Origin: Pelagimonas sp. | GTDB taxonomy: Bacteria > Pseudomonadota > Alphaproteobacteria > Rhodobacterales > Rhodobacteraceae | NCBI GenBank assembly: GCA_025210345.1 | Contig: JAOARX010000025.1 | Location: 62,001 to 126,000 of the forward strand | Direction of reading: 5' to 3' | DNA length: 64,000 nt | Shown: positions 25,265 to 32,915 of the stretch, one piece after another | How positions within the stretch are numbered: the first letter of the stretch is position 1 | Layout of the letters: each line of letters starts with the position of its first letter | Program-made: the position numbers and the translations under genes | Notes under the pieces: generated by a model | Seen by the model: only the letters and a program-made list of their open reading frames with translations | Told to the model about the DNA's origin: nothing | The model's database searches: none

Positions 25265-26851
25265 ATGACAGACAATCGTGACTCTGACTATGAGGTCGGT
25301 CGCGACAACATCAAATTATTAGGGTTGGATATTCATAATCCGGTCTTTGTTGTCTCGAGCCTTATTATTGTCGCATTCGTTTTCTTTTCGCTTGTTTTCC
25401 AAGAACAGGCGGAAAGTTTCTTTGGTTGGCTACGCCCTGCGTTGACCAGCCGGTTCGACTGGGTCTTCATGCTGGCGGGCAACATTTTTGTACTGTTTTC
25501 GCTGTTCCTGATTGTAACGCCCTATGGTAAAATTCGCCTTGGTGGGGATGATGCCAAACCCGACTACAGCTACTTGGGCTGGTTTGCGATGTTGTTTGCT
25601 GCTGGCATGGGCATTGGACTTGTCTTTTGGGGCGTGGCAGAACCGATTTCGCATTATGGCGCCTCCATGGGTGGCACCTCTATAGAAGGCGGCGTACGCA
25701 CCGACTGGGCGCCATTGGGCGCGGCCGCGGGTGATCCCGAAGCGGCGCGCGACCTAGCTATGGCAGCGACAGTGTTCCACTGGGGACTGCACCCTTGGGC
25801 GGTTTATGCCGTTGTGGCGCTGGCACTTGCATTCTTCAGCTACAATCGTGGCCTGCCTCTGACCATGCGTTCGGTCTTCTATCCGATCTTTGGTGAAGCG
25901 ACCTGGGGCATTCTGGGCCATATCATCGATGTGTTGGCAGTGTTTGCTACCATCTTTGGCTTGGCGACCTCGCTCGGTCTTGGCGCGACGCAGGCGCTGG
26001 CGGGTTTGAACTATTTGTTCGGCATACCAGTCAGCGACGGGATGAAAGTGCTGTTGATCGTGCTGATTACCGGTTTTGCGTTGTTGTCGGTTGTGGCGGG
26101 TCTTGACAAAGGTGTCAAACGCCTGTCCGAAGCCAACATGATCCTAGCAGCGATCCTTCTGGTGCTGGTCATCATCGTCGGGCCGACCCTCGCCATCTTT
26201 ACCGGTTTCTTTGACAACCTCTGGGCCTATGCAAAGAACCTGCCGGCACTGTCGGGTGTGGTTGGCCGCGAAGACGCCAACTTTATGCAGGGCTGGACGG
26301 CGTTCTACTGGGCGTGGTGGATCAGTTGGTCGCCCTTCGTCGGCATGTTCATCGCCCGCATCTCGCGCGGCCGCACCATCCGCGAGTTCGTGTTCTGCGT
26401 GCTCATCATCCCGACCATCGTCGGCGCTATCTGGATGAGCGTCTTTGGCGGCGCGGCGTTGGATCAGGTCATGACCGGTACTGGTCAGGCTTTGCAAGAC
26501 GCGGCACTTGAGCTGAAGATGTTCACCATGTTCGAGACCTTCCCGATGACCGGCATCCTGTCCTTCGTCGGCATCATCCTCGTCGTGGTATTCTTTGTTA
26601 CCTCGTCGGACTCGGGATCATTGGTGATCGATACGATCACCGCAGGTGGGAAGACCGATGCACCCACACCACAGCGGGTCTTCTGGTGCGTACTGGAAGG
26701 CGCCATCGCAATCGTGCTGCTTCTTGGCGGTGGGCTCGGAGCCTTGCAGGCAGCAGCCATCGCCACCGGCTTCCCCTTTGCGCTGGTACTGGTTCTGATG
26801 TGCGTGTCGATCTTTATCGGCGTCCGCCGGGAACGGCGCGAAAAGGGCTGA
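25265..26851 (+). CDS. BCCT-family (betaine/carnitine/choline) transporter
   Basis: 528 aa from ATG 25265, chosen because AGGGAGGA lies 4 nt before it; a longer frame from 25166 lacks a ribosome site. Twelve hydrophobic segments and the BCCT signatures GMGIGLVFWGVAEP and FYWAWWISWSPFVGMFIAR, the Trp-rich substrate site, then ISRGRTIREF. Probably imports glycine betaine or a related trimethylammonium compound; ion coupling cannot be read directly. The gene is intact though it stands between insertion scars. A terminator follows. Confidence 0.93.
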   Translation: MTDNRDSDYEVGRDNIKLLGLDIHNPVFVVSSLIIVAFVFFSLVFQEQAESFFGWLRPALTSRFDWVFMLAGNIFVLFSLFLIVTPYGKIRLGGDDAKPDYSYLGWFAMLFAAGMGIGLVFWGVAEPISHYGASMGGTSIEGGVRTDWAPLGAAAGDPEAARDLAMAATVFHWGLHPWAVYAVVALALAFFSYNRGLPLTMRSVFYPIFGEATWGILGHIIDVLAVFATIFGLATSLGLGATQALAGLNYLFGIPVSDGMKVLLIVLITGFALLSVVAGLDKGVKRLSEANMILAAILLVLVIIVGPTLAIFTGFFDNLWAYAKNLPALSGVVGREDANFMQGWTAFYWAWWISWSPFVGMFIARISRGRTIREFVFCVLIIPTIVGAIWMSVFGGAALDQVMTGTGQALQDAALELKMFTMFETFPMTGILSFVGIILVVVFFVTSSDSGSLVIDTITAGGKTDAPTPQRVFWCVLEGAIAIVLLLGGGLGALQAAAIATGFPFALVLVLMCVSIFIGVRRERREKG

Positions 26852-26866
26852 TACACTATACCCAAG

Positions 26867-26892
26867 GAACCCCGGCGATTGTGTCGGGGTTC
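26867..26892 (+). terminator. Rho-independent terminator of BCCT gene
   Basis: Stem GAACCCCG/CGGGGTTC with a 10-nt loop, followed by TTATT, 15 nt after the stop codon. Confidence 0.8.
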
Positions 26893-27183
26893 TTATTCGG
26901 ACGCATGCGACCCACCGAAAACCTGAATCATTGGGATTCCCATAGCGTCGGTCTCGCCAACCCCTTGTTCATCGCAATTAGGCTAAATCAGATGAACACC
27001 AGTTCCGCGATCCAGGGGTTGCGAAGCGCCAACACCTGACTTTTGGGACTGAATGTCAAATGGCTGGTTTGTTCGCGTTCCCTGACGACGGTACGGCCGA
27101 ACAAGACAATACTTGCTGATCGTCTTCGCTGCGCGCAGAAACCAATCAATCCGCTGAAATTGACAATCGAATCTCTGTTCTAA
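26893..27183. other. Spacer with no recognised gene
   Basis: About 290 bp after the BCCT terminator. No convincing reading frame. A segment near 27137-27180 (KPINPLKLTIESLF then stop) may be the decayed upstream continuation of the recombinase fragment that follows. Confidence 0.35.
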
Positions 27184-27340
27184 ATGCGTCGGCGTAGAGC
27201 TGAAACTCCATCTGGGCGAGGCCCCGGCCGAGATCGACAGAACGCTGGCGCAGAACATCATGAAGGGGCGCAACTGGCTGGCAATCGGTCATCGCGGGCA
27301 AAACCTTCTCCGAGATCGCCGACACCGAATCCACCGTGGT
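27184..27340 (+). pseudogene. Fragment of a large serine recombinase, plus strand
   Basis: In one frame from about 27184: VGVELKLHLGEAPAEIDRTL then AQNIMKGRNWL; after a frameshift near 27285: GKTFSEIADTES. These match in order the late part of recombinase-family site-specific recombinases (RRGVE-type strand, a GRxW helix, a short HTH). The expected continuation is on the opposite strand at 27642-27490. Confidence 0.5.
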
Positions 27341-27489
27341 CTCAGTTCAGGGCATTCAATGCCCATGCAATGGGGTTGGCAACAAACATTGTCTGGATAA
27401 TCCCACTCGTGCATTTCAGTGGTAAAGCACGGGTCAGGGATGTTCGTGAGTTCGGGTTCGGTTTCCGACAGATCGTTCTGTTGGACACC

Positions 27490-27642
27490 CCCATAGATTG
27501 GCCTCAAGGTGGCTATCAGCTTGATCAGGTCGTCCGCGGTGAGACCATCCGGGCTGTTTAGCTGTGGCGATGCCGTCCAGAACGTCCGGCGAGAGCAACG
27601 CCAGGTTGACCGCGTCCTGTACGCGGCGCTGAGAGGTCCCTT
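27490..27642 (-). pseudogene. C-terminal fragment of the same type of serine recombinase, minus strand
   Basis: Minus strand reads QRRVQDAVNLALLSPDVLDG then IATAKQP, and after a one-base shift DGLTADDLIK. This is the C-terminal ending of large serine recombinases (RVLPLAFLAPDIVEAIL-like helix, then a GRQP..LTA..L tail). It continues in antisense orientation what the plus-strand fragment ends with, and is joined directly to the truncated methyltransferase. Confidence 0.5.
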
Positions 27643-28257
27643 GCTGATGATCCAGTCAACAGGTTCATGCCAGTCGAAGAAATCTAATCCCTCATCTATC
27701 TCACAGTAGAGCTTAGTGGTGTTAGGTGGGAAGGCATCATAAAAATGGCCGCTACCACGACAGGGTTCCAGTATCGTCCCAGATGGTTTGAAGTGGTCCA
27801 CAACGCTTTGTGCCAACACCCTTGGGGTATATACAACATCAAGCTCAGGGCCATTCTTAGTGGGTACCAGGCGACGGTTCTTTGGGAAGACCTTGGGTTT
27901 GATCCGAAGTTCTTTCAAGACGGCGTTCACAACACGCATACGACCTTTGGTGTGGTTCTCCAATGTGATCAAGGTTCTGGGTGTCACACTGATAGCCTGC
28001 CCAAGGTCAGCCTGTGACAGTCCTTTGCGTTGACGCACCTGACGCATCGCCGAACCAAGTGTATCGCCCTTAGGGTAGCCCTCCCATGTCAACCTGCACC
28101 CGAGGGAGTTGATCACCTTCTCCATCGTCATGATGGTTGCTGTGCCGTCTTCAACACTGGCTATGCTATTGTTCGTGACACGACTACGATGCGCAATCTC
28201 TGCCATGGTGCGTCCCTGACGAAGGCGTTCGGTTTTGATTATTGCGCCCAGATTCAT
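27643..28257 (-). pseudogene. Dual-HTH adenine-type DNA methyltransferase, truncated
   Basis: ATG 28257. Residues 1-58 and 66-117 are two XRE-type helix-turn-helix domains (LRQGRTMAEIAHRSRVTNNS; RKGLSQADLGQAISVTPRTL). Residues about 140-205 start an adenine methyltransferase: TPRVLAQSVVDHF, SAM motif I ILEPCRGSGHF, and CEIDEGLDFFDWHEPVDWIIS, which should lead into an NPPF/Y catalytic motif. Instead the sequence crosses at about 27642 into recombinase DNA; the frame runs on to 27289. Without motif IV it cannot methylate, but the HTH half could still bind DNA. Confidence 0.65.
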
Positions 28258-28386
28258 GGTGAAACTTTTTGAGGTGGTGAATATCGAAAAACTTCACATA
28301 ATCAAACGCTATAGTTCAAGTGTCTTAACTCCACCCCACATGAAAAATGATTGGCGATTGAGCGAGGTCCAACCATGATCCAACGC

Positions 28387-28490
28387 CGTAAGGGTATACC
28401 CTAGAGGTATCCGAAAATCCCGACGCTATCACGTCCATAAGGGTTGATTTTTCCATACGGACGCACACATATACGGACATCACCCTTACG
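28387..28490. repeat. Cluster of short repeats upstream of serine recombinase, possible recombination site
   Basis: CGTAAGGGT (28387-28395), CATAAGGGT (28436-28444 region) and the inverted ACCCTTACG (28482-28490); also ATACGGAC twice (28455-28462 and 28471-28478) and a GGGTATACCC palindrome at 28392-28401. The arrangement of direct and inverted 8-9-mers beside an invertase-like gene suggests recombinase binding sites. Confidence 0.4.
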
Positions 28491-28505
28491 TAACAATGGA
28501 GCAAC

Positions 28506-29138
28506 ATTATAGCCACTGTATTCTACGCCCGTGTTTCCACATCAGAACAGAACATCGAACACCAGATAATCCAGGCTGAGAAAGCTGGATTCAAATTTGA
28601 CAAAGTGATTTGTGATGATGGTGTTTCTGGTATCGCCACCAAACTACAAGACCGACCAAATGGCCAACGTCTCTTCGATATGTTGCGGGAAGGTGATACG
28701 CTCGTTGTACGCTGGGTCGATAGGCTTGGCAGAAACTACCAGGATGTTACTGACACGATCCGACACTTCATGCGTGAAGGTGTGGTGATTGAAACCATCA
28801 TCAACCATATGCGATTTGATGGCTCCACCAAAGACCCCATGCAATGTGCAGTACGTGATGCCTTGATATCCTTCATGGCAGCAACGGCCCAAGCACAGGC
28901 TGAAGTGCAGAAGGAAGCACAAACCGCTGGTATTGCAGCAGCTAAATCTGATGCAAAGAAGTACCGTGGAAGAAAGCCTGGTTACGACCGTAAGCAGTTT
29001 AATGCTGTTACCAATGACCTAAAGTTCATGAGTGTGGCCCAAGTTGCCAAGAACCATCACTTAACCCGTCAAACAGTTCTACGGATCAAAGACGAACCAC
29101 ACAAAGCCGAAGCAGCATTGGCAAAGTGGGGGATGTAG
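28506..29138 (+). CDS. Small serine recombinase (resolvase/invertase type), non-canonical start
   Basis: 210 aa if read from ATT 28506. N-terminal resolvase domain with the catalytic serine in ATVFYARVSTSEQN, VICDDGVSGIATK, DTLVVRWVDRLGRNYQDV and a C-terminal HTH (MSVAQVAKNHHLTRQTVLRI). No ATG, GTG or TTG precedes the catalytic motif in frame; TAA is at 28491. GGAG lies about 5 nt before the ATT, so the gene either uses ATT or lost its ATG. An internal start would remove the catalytic serine. Next to tRNA-Gln at the island's right end. Confidence 0.72.
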   Translation: MIATVFYARVSTSEQNIEHQIIQAEKAGFKFDKVICDDGVSGIATKLQDRPNGQRLFDMLREGDTLVVRWVDRLGRNYQDVTDTIRHFMREGVVIETIINHMRFDGSTKDPMQCAVRDALISFMAATAQAQAEVQKEAQTAGIAAAKSDAKKYRGRKPGYDRKQFNAVTNDLKFMSVAQVAKNHHLTRQTVLRIKDEPHKAEAALAKWGM

Positions 29139-29297
29139 GACAGCACTAACCAATTCACTTGATACTAAATGATGAACTCTTGAACTTGCCCTCGAACATC
29201 AGGATGGACAAACCCGTTGTTAAGGGGGGTATTGAAGTACCAGACATTGCCACGTTTCAATATGAAGTCTGCGGACATTTTAACCCTCTAAATTCGC

Positions 29298-29332
29298 GTC
29301 ACACATGCGAATGTGTGACAGTAATGTGTGAC
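29298..29332. repeat. Palindrome plus direct repeat next to tRNA-Gln
   Basis: GTCACACAT (29298-29306), 4-nt spacer, ATGTGTGAC (29311-29319), a perfect 9-bp inverted repeat; ATGTGTGAC recurs at 29324-29332. It lies between the recombinase and the tRNA 3' end. Could be a regulator site, terminator or att-related site. 29139-29297 holds nothing else recognisable. Confidence 0.45.
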
Positions 29333-29387
29333 AAAACCAACCATATGGCCTGAAGCACACCTGATTTTAAAGGAAAAATTAGTGAAA

Positions 29388-29462
29388 TGGCTGGGGTGGT
29401 AGGATTCGAACCTACGGTGCGCGGTACCAAAAACCGGTGCCTTACCACTTGGCTACACCCCA
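29388..29462 (-). tRNA. tRNA-Gln (anticodon TTG)
   Basis: 75 nt including an encoded CCA (TGG at 29388-29390). Acceptor arms TGGGGTG/CACCCCA pair; the T-loop GGTTCGAATCC is canonical; the anticodon loop TTTTGGT gives TTG. It marks the right boundary of the accessory island, whose mobile genes lie on its 3' side. Confidence 0.95.
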
Positions 29463-29474
29463 ACTGTGTCGCGC

Positions 29475-29503
29475 TGTCTACTGATCCTTTTGACTGGGAT
29501 CAA
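29475..29503 (-). promoter_or_regulatory. Candidate promoter of tRNA-Gln
   Basis: On the minus strand TTGATC (29503-29498), 17 bp spacer, TAGACA (29480-29475), 12 bp upstream of the mature tRNA 5' end. Confidence 0.4.
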
Positions 29504-29530
29504 GCCCCAAGTTGCATAAAATCGCGAAAT

Positions 29531-30523
29531 TTATGACGCCTCGGCGCGACCGGGCAAATCCGGGTGATCGTAGAACGAATATTGCGCGCGACCGGCCCGT
29601 TTTGAAGCATAAAGTGCCTCATCCGCACGCTCCAGAATGGTTTCAGGCGGGGTATCTTGACCATTGCGCCGAATGCAAACCCCGATGCTGGACGAGATCT
29701 TGCATTCGCGCCCTTCAAACGGCACCGGCTCTTCGATTCGTTCGATCAATCGCGCCGCCAGGTTTGCCAATCGCGCTTCGCTGGTCAGCGATCCGAATAT
29801 GATCACAAATTCATCTCCACCCACGCGCGTGACGATATCGACTTTGCGGGTTTCTTCTATCATCACCTCAGCGACACGGCGCAGCACGGCATCCCCTGCT
29901 GCGTGTCCCATGGTGTCATTGACCTGTTTGAACAGGTCCAGATCCAAATGCATCAACGAAAACGCATCCGTCGTTTTCGACAGGCGATCCAGTTCCGCAT
30001 CCATGGCGCGCCGGTTCCCCAACCCGGTCAGCTTGTCGGTAAAAGCGCGCTCTTCCGCTTCGGCCTTGGCGCCTTGCAGGCGGGTGTTCAACCGGCGGGA
30101 TGCATCCATCGCGGCCGACTTTGCCTCGACCAGATACAGCATTTCAATGGCCAGATCGGTCTGCGCAAAATCGGTGCTGGTCAGCTGATAGTCCCGCACC
30201 GCATCCACCACCGCGATGCCGAACGACAGGTTGATCACCGCCCCACCATGGCCATCCGCCATCAGAACCCCCTTAAGGGGGGTGCGAATTCCGCTGCGAA
30301 CCCGCAGGTGCAGTTTCCGGCCCTCGGTGTTCAGCAGCTGGCCCATGCTTTCGACAACGCGCGGCCGGTAGACCTCGAACACTTCGAGAAAGCGGGCACC
30401 GTCAAGCGGGATCGGGCTGATTTTGTGCAGCGTCGGCCCGGCCTGGCGAATGTGTCCTGTCCGGTCGAGAACCACATGAAGCGGGCAAAACACGTGCAGC
30501 ATTTCTTCGGGAAACATGGTCAT
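29531..30523 (-). CDS. HNOBA-GGDEF diguanylate cyclase, partner of H-NOX
   Basis: 330 aa. Residues 1 to about 120 match the H-NOX-associated (HNOBA) PAS-like domain (FCPLHVVLDRTGHIRQAGPT, FEVYRPRVVES); about 120-165 form a coiled-coil-like linker; 165-330 are a GGDEF domain with intact VGGDEF and an RxxD inhibitory site (RKVD) five residues before it, so it should make c-di-GMP and be product-inhibited. Its ATG overlaps the H-NOX stop. The order HNOBA, coiled coil, cyclase mirrors soluble guanylate cyclase with GGDEF in place of the class III cyclase. Confidence 0.9.
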   Translation of the reverse strand: MTMFPEEMLHVFCPLHVVLDRTGHIRQAGPTLHKISPIPLDGARFLEVFEVYRPRVVESMGQLLNTEGRKLHLRVRSGIRTPLKGVLMADGHGGAVINLSFGIAVVDAVRDYQLTSTDFAQTDLAIEMLYLVEAKSAAMDASRRLNTRLQGAKAEAEERAFTDKLTGLGNRRAMDAELDRLSKTTDAFSLMHLDLDLFKQVNDTMGHAAGDAVLRRVAEVMIEETRKVDIVTRVGGDEFVIIFGSLTSEARLANLAARLIERIEEPVPFEGRECKISSSIGVCIRRNGQDTPPETILERADEALYASKRAGRAQYSFYDHPDLPGRAEAS

Positions 30524-31122
30524 GCGGTTTCTCCCCGTGGCATGGTGGCAGACAGGTCAAAATCGCGCCCTTCACTGAACGCGGTTTCAATGACGGTGAT
30601 GTCAATGACCCCCATGGCACGATACCCCCCATCATAGTCCAATAAGACAAGTGCCCCATAGTCATCCGCCATCGCACGCAGGACCCCGACCAGCATATGA
30701 CCAAACCCCGGAAGCCCCTGCGCCACTCGCAGGCGAAATGCGCTTTGCGCGTGATCCGCCAGCTCAAGTTCAGGCAGGTCAAGATCAGCAACGGCCAGGC
30801 GCGCGCGACCTGGCAGATCCTCTAGAGAATGCAGGAATTCGATAAAGTCGACCCCGCCATAGCGCAAAAGGCGGCGCAGACCTTCTGAGTTCGGATGGGA
30901 CACCAGATAGGTTCCCAAATCCTCAAGAAAGACCTCTGCAGGTTTTTCAAAGGCCCGCTCAGCGGCCTCTAGCAGGGCGTAATAATGGCTTTTCTCATAG
31001 TACAGCATGGCCTCGATTTCAGAATCCTGCAGACCGGCCATGGCCGAGATCTCTTCCCACTTCTCGGGTCCGTATGTATCCTGGACAAAAACCTGCAGGG
31101 TTTTCAAAATTAGTCCGAGCAT
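30520..31122 (-). CDS. H-NOX haem nitric-oxide sensor
   Basis: 200 aa stand-alone H-NOX domain. Starts MLGLILKTLQVFVQDTYG as the family does; the proximal haem histidine is His98 in VDFIEFLHSL. The YxSxR haem-propionate motif expected about 30 residues later is not evident (the region reads SAFRLRVAQGLPGFG). NO binding in H-NOX proteins controls a cotranscribed cyclase or kinase; here that is the overlapping GGDEF gene. Cytosolic. Confidence 0.88.
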   Translation of the reverse strand: MLGLILKTLQVFVQDTYGPEKWEEISAMAGLQDSEIEAMLYYEKSHYYALLEAAERAFEKPAEVFLEDLGTYLVSHPNSEGLRRLLRYGGVDFIEFLHSLEDLPGRARLAVADLDLPELELADHAQSAFRLRVAQGLPGFGHMLVGVLRAMADDYGALVLLDYDGGYRAMGVIDITVIETAFSEGRDFDLSATMPRGETA

Positions 31123-31231
31123 AAGCCTTACCTCGTTACAACACAGTCAGGATGACGGGGCAGGCTTAAAGAATAGGTAACATATTCAATTGTTCGGAAA
31201 TTCCGGCTCGCAGGGACCACGGGCTGGGTCT

Positions 31232-32815
31232 TTAGAAGTCGGTCGGGGCGCCCCCTTCGCGTTTGCGGCGCTCGACAAATTCAGCCAGTTCTTCGCGGAT
31301 CGCGACATCCATGGGCGGCGCTTCAAATTCTTCCAGGATTTGTTTGAACTTGGTGTGCGCGCGCTCAGCGGTCCAGACCCCGCCCGCCGCTTCGAACGCC
31401 TGGTAATTCTTCCAGTCCGACAGGAACGGTTGGTAAAAGGCCGTCATATAGCGGTCTTGCGTGTGCTGGCTGTCCAGGAAATGCGCGGCCTCACCGCGTT
31501 GGATCACCGCGCCGACTTCGGCAATCGCATCAAACGCCAGACCGTCATCCGATGTATCCCAGACCTCGGGCTCCATATAGCGTTGGATCTGTTGCAGGAT
31601 CTCGCAGTCCATAATGAACTTTTCGGGGCTGGCGATCAGCCCGCCTTCCAGCCAGCCGGCCGCGTGATAGACCATATTGGTCCCGGATTGGACCGCGGCC
31701 CACAGGCTGTGTTCGGTTTCCCACATGGCCTGCCCATCGGGCACATTGGCGGCGCAAACCCCGCTGGACCGCATGGGTAACCCATAATACCGCGCCATCT
31801 GCCCAGTCATTTGCGTCGCACGCATATATTCCGGCGTGCCAAAGGCCGGGGCCCCCGATTTCATATCGACATTGGATGTGAAGGTTCCGATCACACAGGG
31901 CACACCGGGGTTGATCACCTGGGCCAGAACCACGGCGGCCAGGCCTTCGGCCAGGGACTGAGCAACCGCCCCGGCCATGGTGACAGGCGCCATGGCCCCA
32001 GCCAGCGTAAAGGGCGTCACCACCAACCCCTGCCCACGACGCGCCAACCGCATCCAGCCATCCAGCATCGGAATGTCATGTTTGAGCGGCGAGGTTGAGT
32101 TGATGTTGGTGTACATCCGGGGTTTGGTGTCAAACTCATCATGGGTCAGCCCCCCCGCGATGCGCACCATTTCCATCACGTCTTCGACCCGTTCCGCGCC
32201 CAGGCTATAGGCATGCGCCACCTTGTCGGTCAGCGTGAGTTTATCAAACAGAACATCCAGATGGCGGGTGCTGGCATGCAGTTCGACCGGCTCGACCGGA
32301 TAGCCACCCACAAAATGTATACAATTGAAATACTGCGACAGTTTCAGCAAGTTGGCGCATTGCTCGCGGTTGCCGGGCACCTTGCGCCCCAGCTCCATGT
32401 CCCAGTAATCTGGCGGTGACGAGACATTGCCAAACAAGATGGTCTTGCCACCCAGCGAAATCGCGCGATCCGGATTGCGTGGGGTGATCGTAAACTCCGA
32501 GGGGGCCTTGGCCACCATCTCCATCACGAAATCCCGCCCCATACGGACGTTTTCACCATCGATGATGCAACCGTCGGTCTCTTTCAAAATCCCGAGCGCT
32601 TCGTGATTGAGAAACTGGATTCCCACCTCTTCTAGGATCCGCATGGTGATATCATGCATGCGCTCCACGGCCTCGGGCGGCATGGGTTCGGTGGGATTGT
32701 CCATATTGACCGGAAGGCGCCAGGGCATCTGCGAAACGGCGGAAGCACCGCGCCGGTTGTTTCCCGAACGTCCTCCACCACGGCGACGACGCGGGGGCTG
32801 GGTGTCTTGTGTCAT
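31232..32815 (-). CDS. MttB-like trimethylamine methyltransferase-family protein (non-pyrrolysine)
   Basis: 527 aa from ATG 32815 (GGAG 10 nt upstream). MttB-superfamily TIM-barrel protein, expected to move a methyl group from a quaternary or tertiary amine such as glycine betaine to a corrinoid protein. No in-frame UAG, so no pyrrolysine. The first 30 residues are basic and Gly-rich (PPRRRRGGGRSGNNRRG), then MPWRLPVN starts the conserved part. Seen: VVTPFTLAGAMAPVTMAGAV and GTNMVYHAAGWLEGGL. No corrinoid protein or reductive activase gene is in the window, so its partner is elsewhere. Confidence 0.88.
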   Translation of the reverse strand: MTQDTQPPRRRRGGGRSGNNRRGASAVSQMPWRLPVNMDNPTEPMPPEAVERMHDITMRILEEVGIQFLNHEALGILKETDGCIIDGENVRMGRDFVMEMVAKAPSEFTITPRNPDRAISLGGKTILFGNVSSPPDYWDMELGRKVPGNREQCANLLKLSQYFNCIHFVGGYPVEPVELHASTRHLDVLFDKLTLTDKVAHAYSLGAERVEDVMEMVRIAGGLTHDEFDTKPRMYTNINSTSPLKHDIPMLDGWMRLARRGQGLVVTPFTLAGAMAPVTMAGAVAQSLAEGLAAVVLAQVINPGVPCVIGTFTSNVDMKSGAPAFGTPEYMRATQMTGQMARYYGLPMRSSGVCAANVPDGQAMWETEHSLWAAVQSGTNMVYHAAGWLEGGLIASPEKFIMDCEILQQIQRYMEPEVWDTSDDGLAFDAIAEVGAVIQRGEAAHFLDSQHTQDRYMTAFYQPFLSDWKNYQAFEAAGGVWTAERAHTKFKQILEEFEAPPMDVAIREELAEFVERRKREGGAPTDF

Positions 32816-32915
32816 GGGGCTCTCCTCCGGTTGCCCCACAATGACACGTCACAGAACAGACCATCGCCCGCCCGATTGCGACGCAATCTGTCGTAATTGG
32901 ATGGCAGACCGTCGC

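Noticed and set aside
29159..29353. 64-codon frame between recombinase and tRNA-Gln
   Set aside because: TTG start without ribosome site, and it contains the GTCACACAT palindrome.
29388..29462. Island integrated by an integrase with a duplicated tRNA-Gln 3' end
   Set aside because: I found no second copy of the tRNA 3' end near the left border and no tyrosine integrase gene.
31232..32815. Pyrrolysine-type MttB
   Set aside because: No in-frame UAG; the gene is continuous, so it is a non-pyrrolysine homologue.
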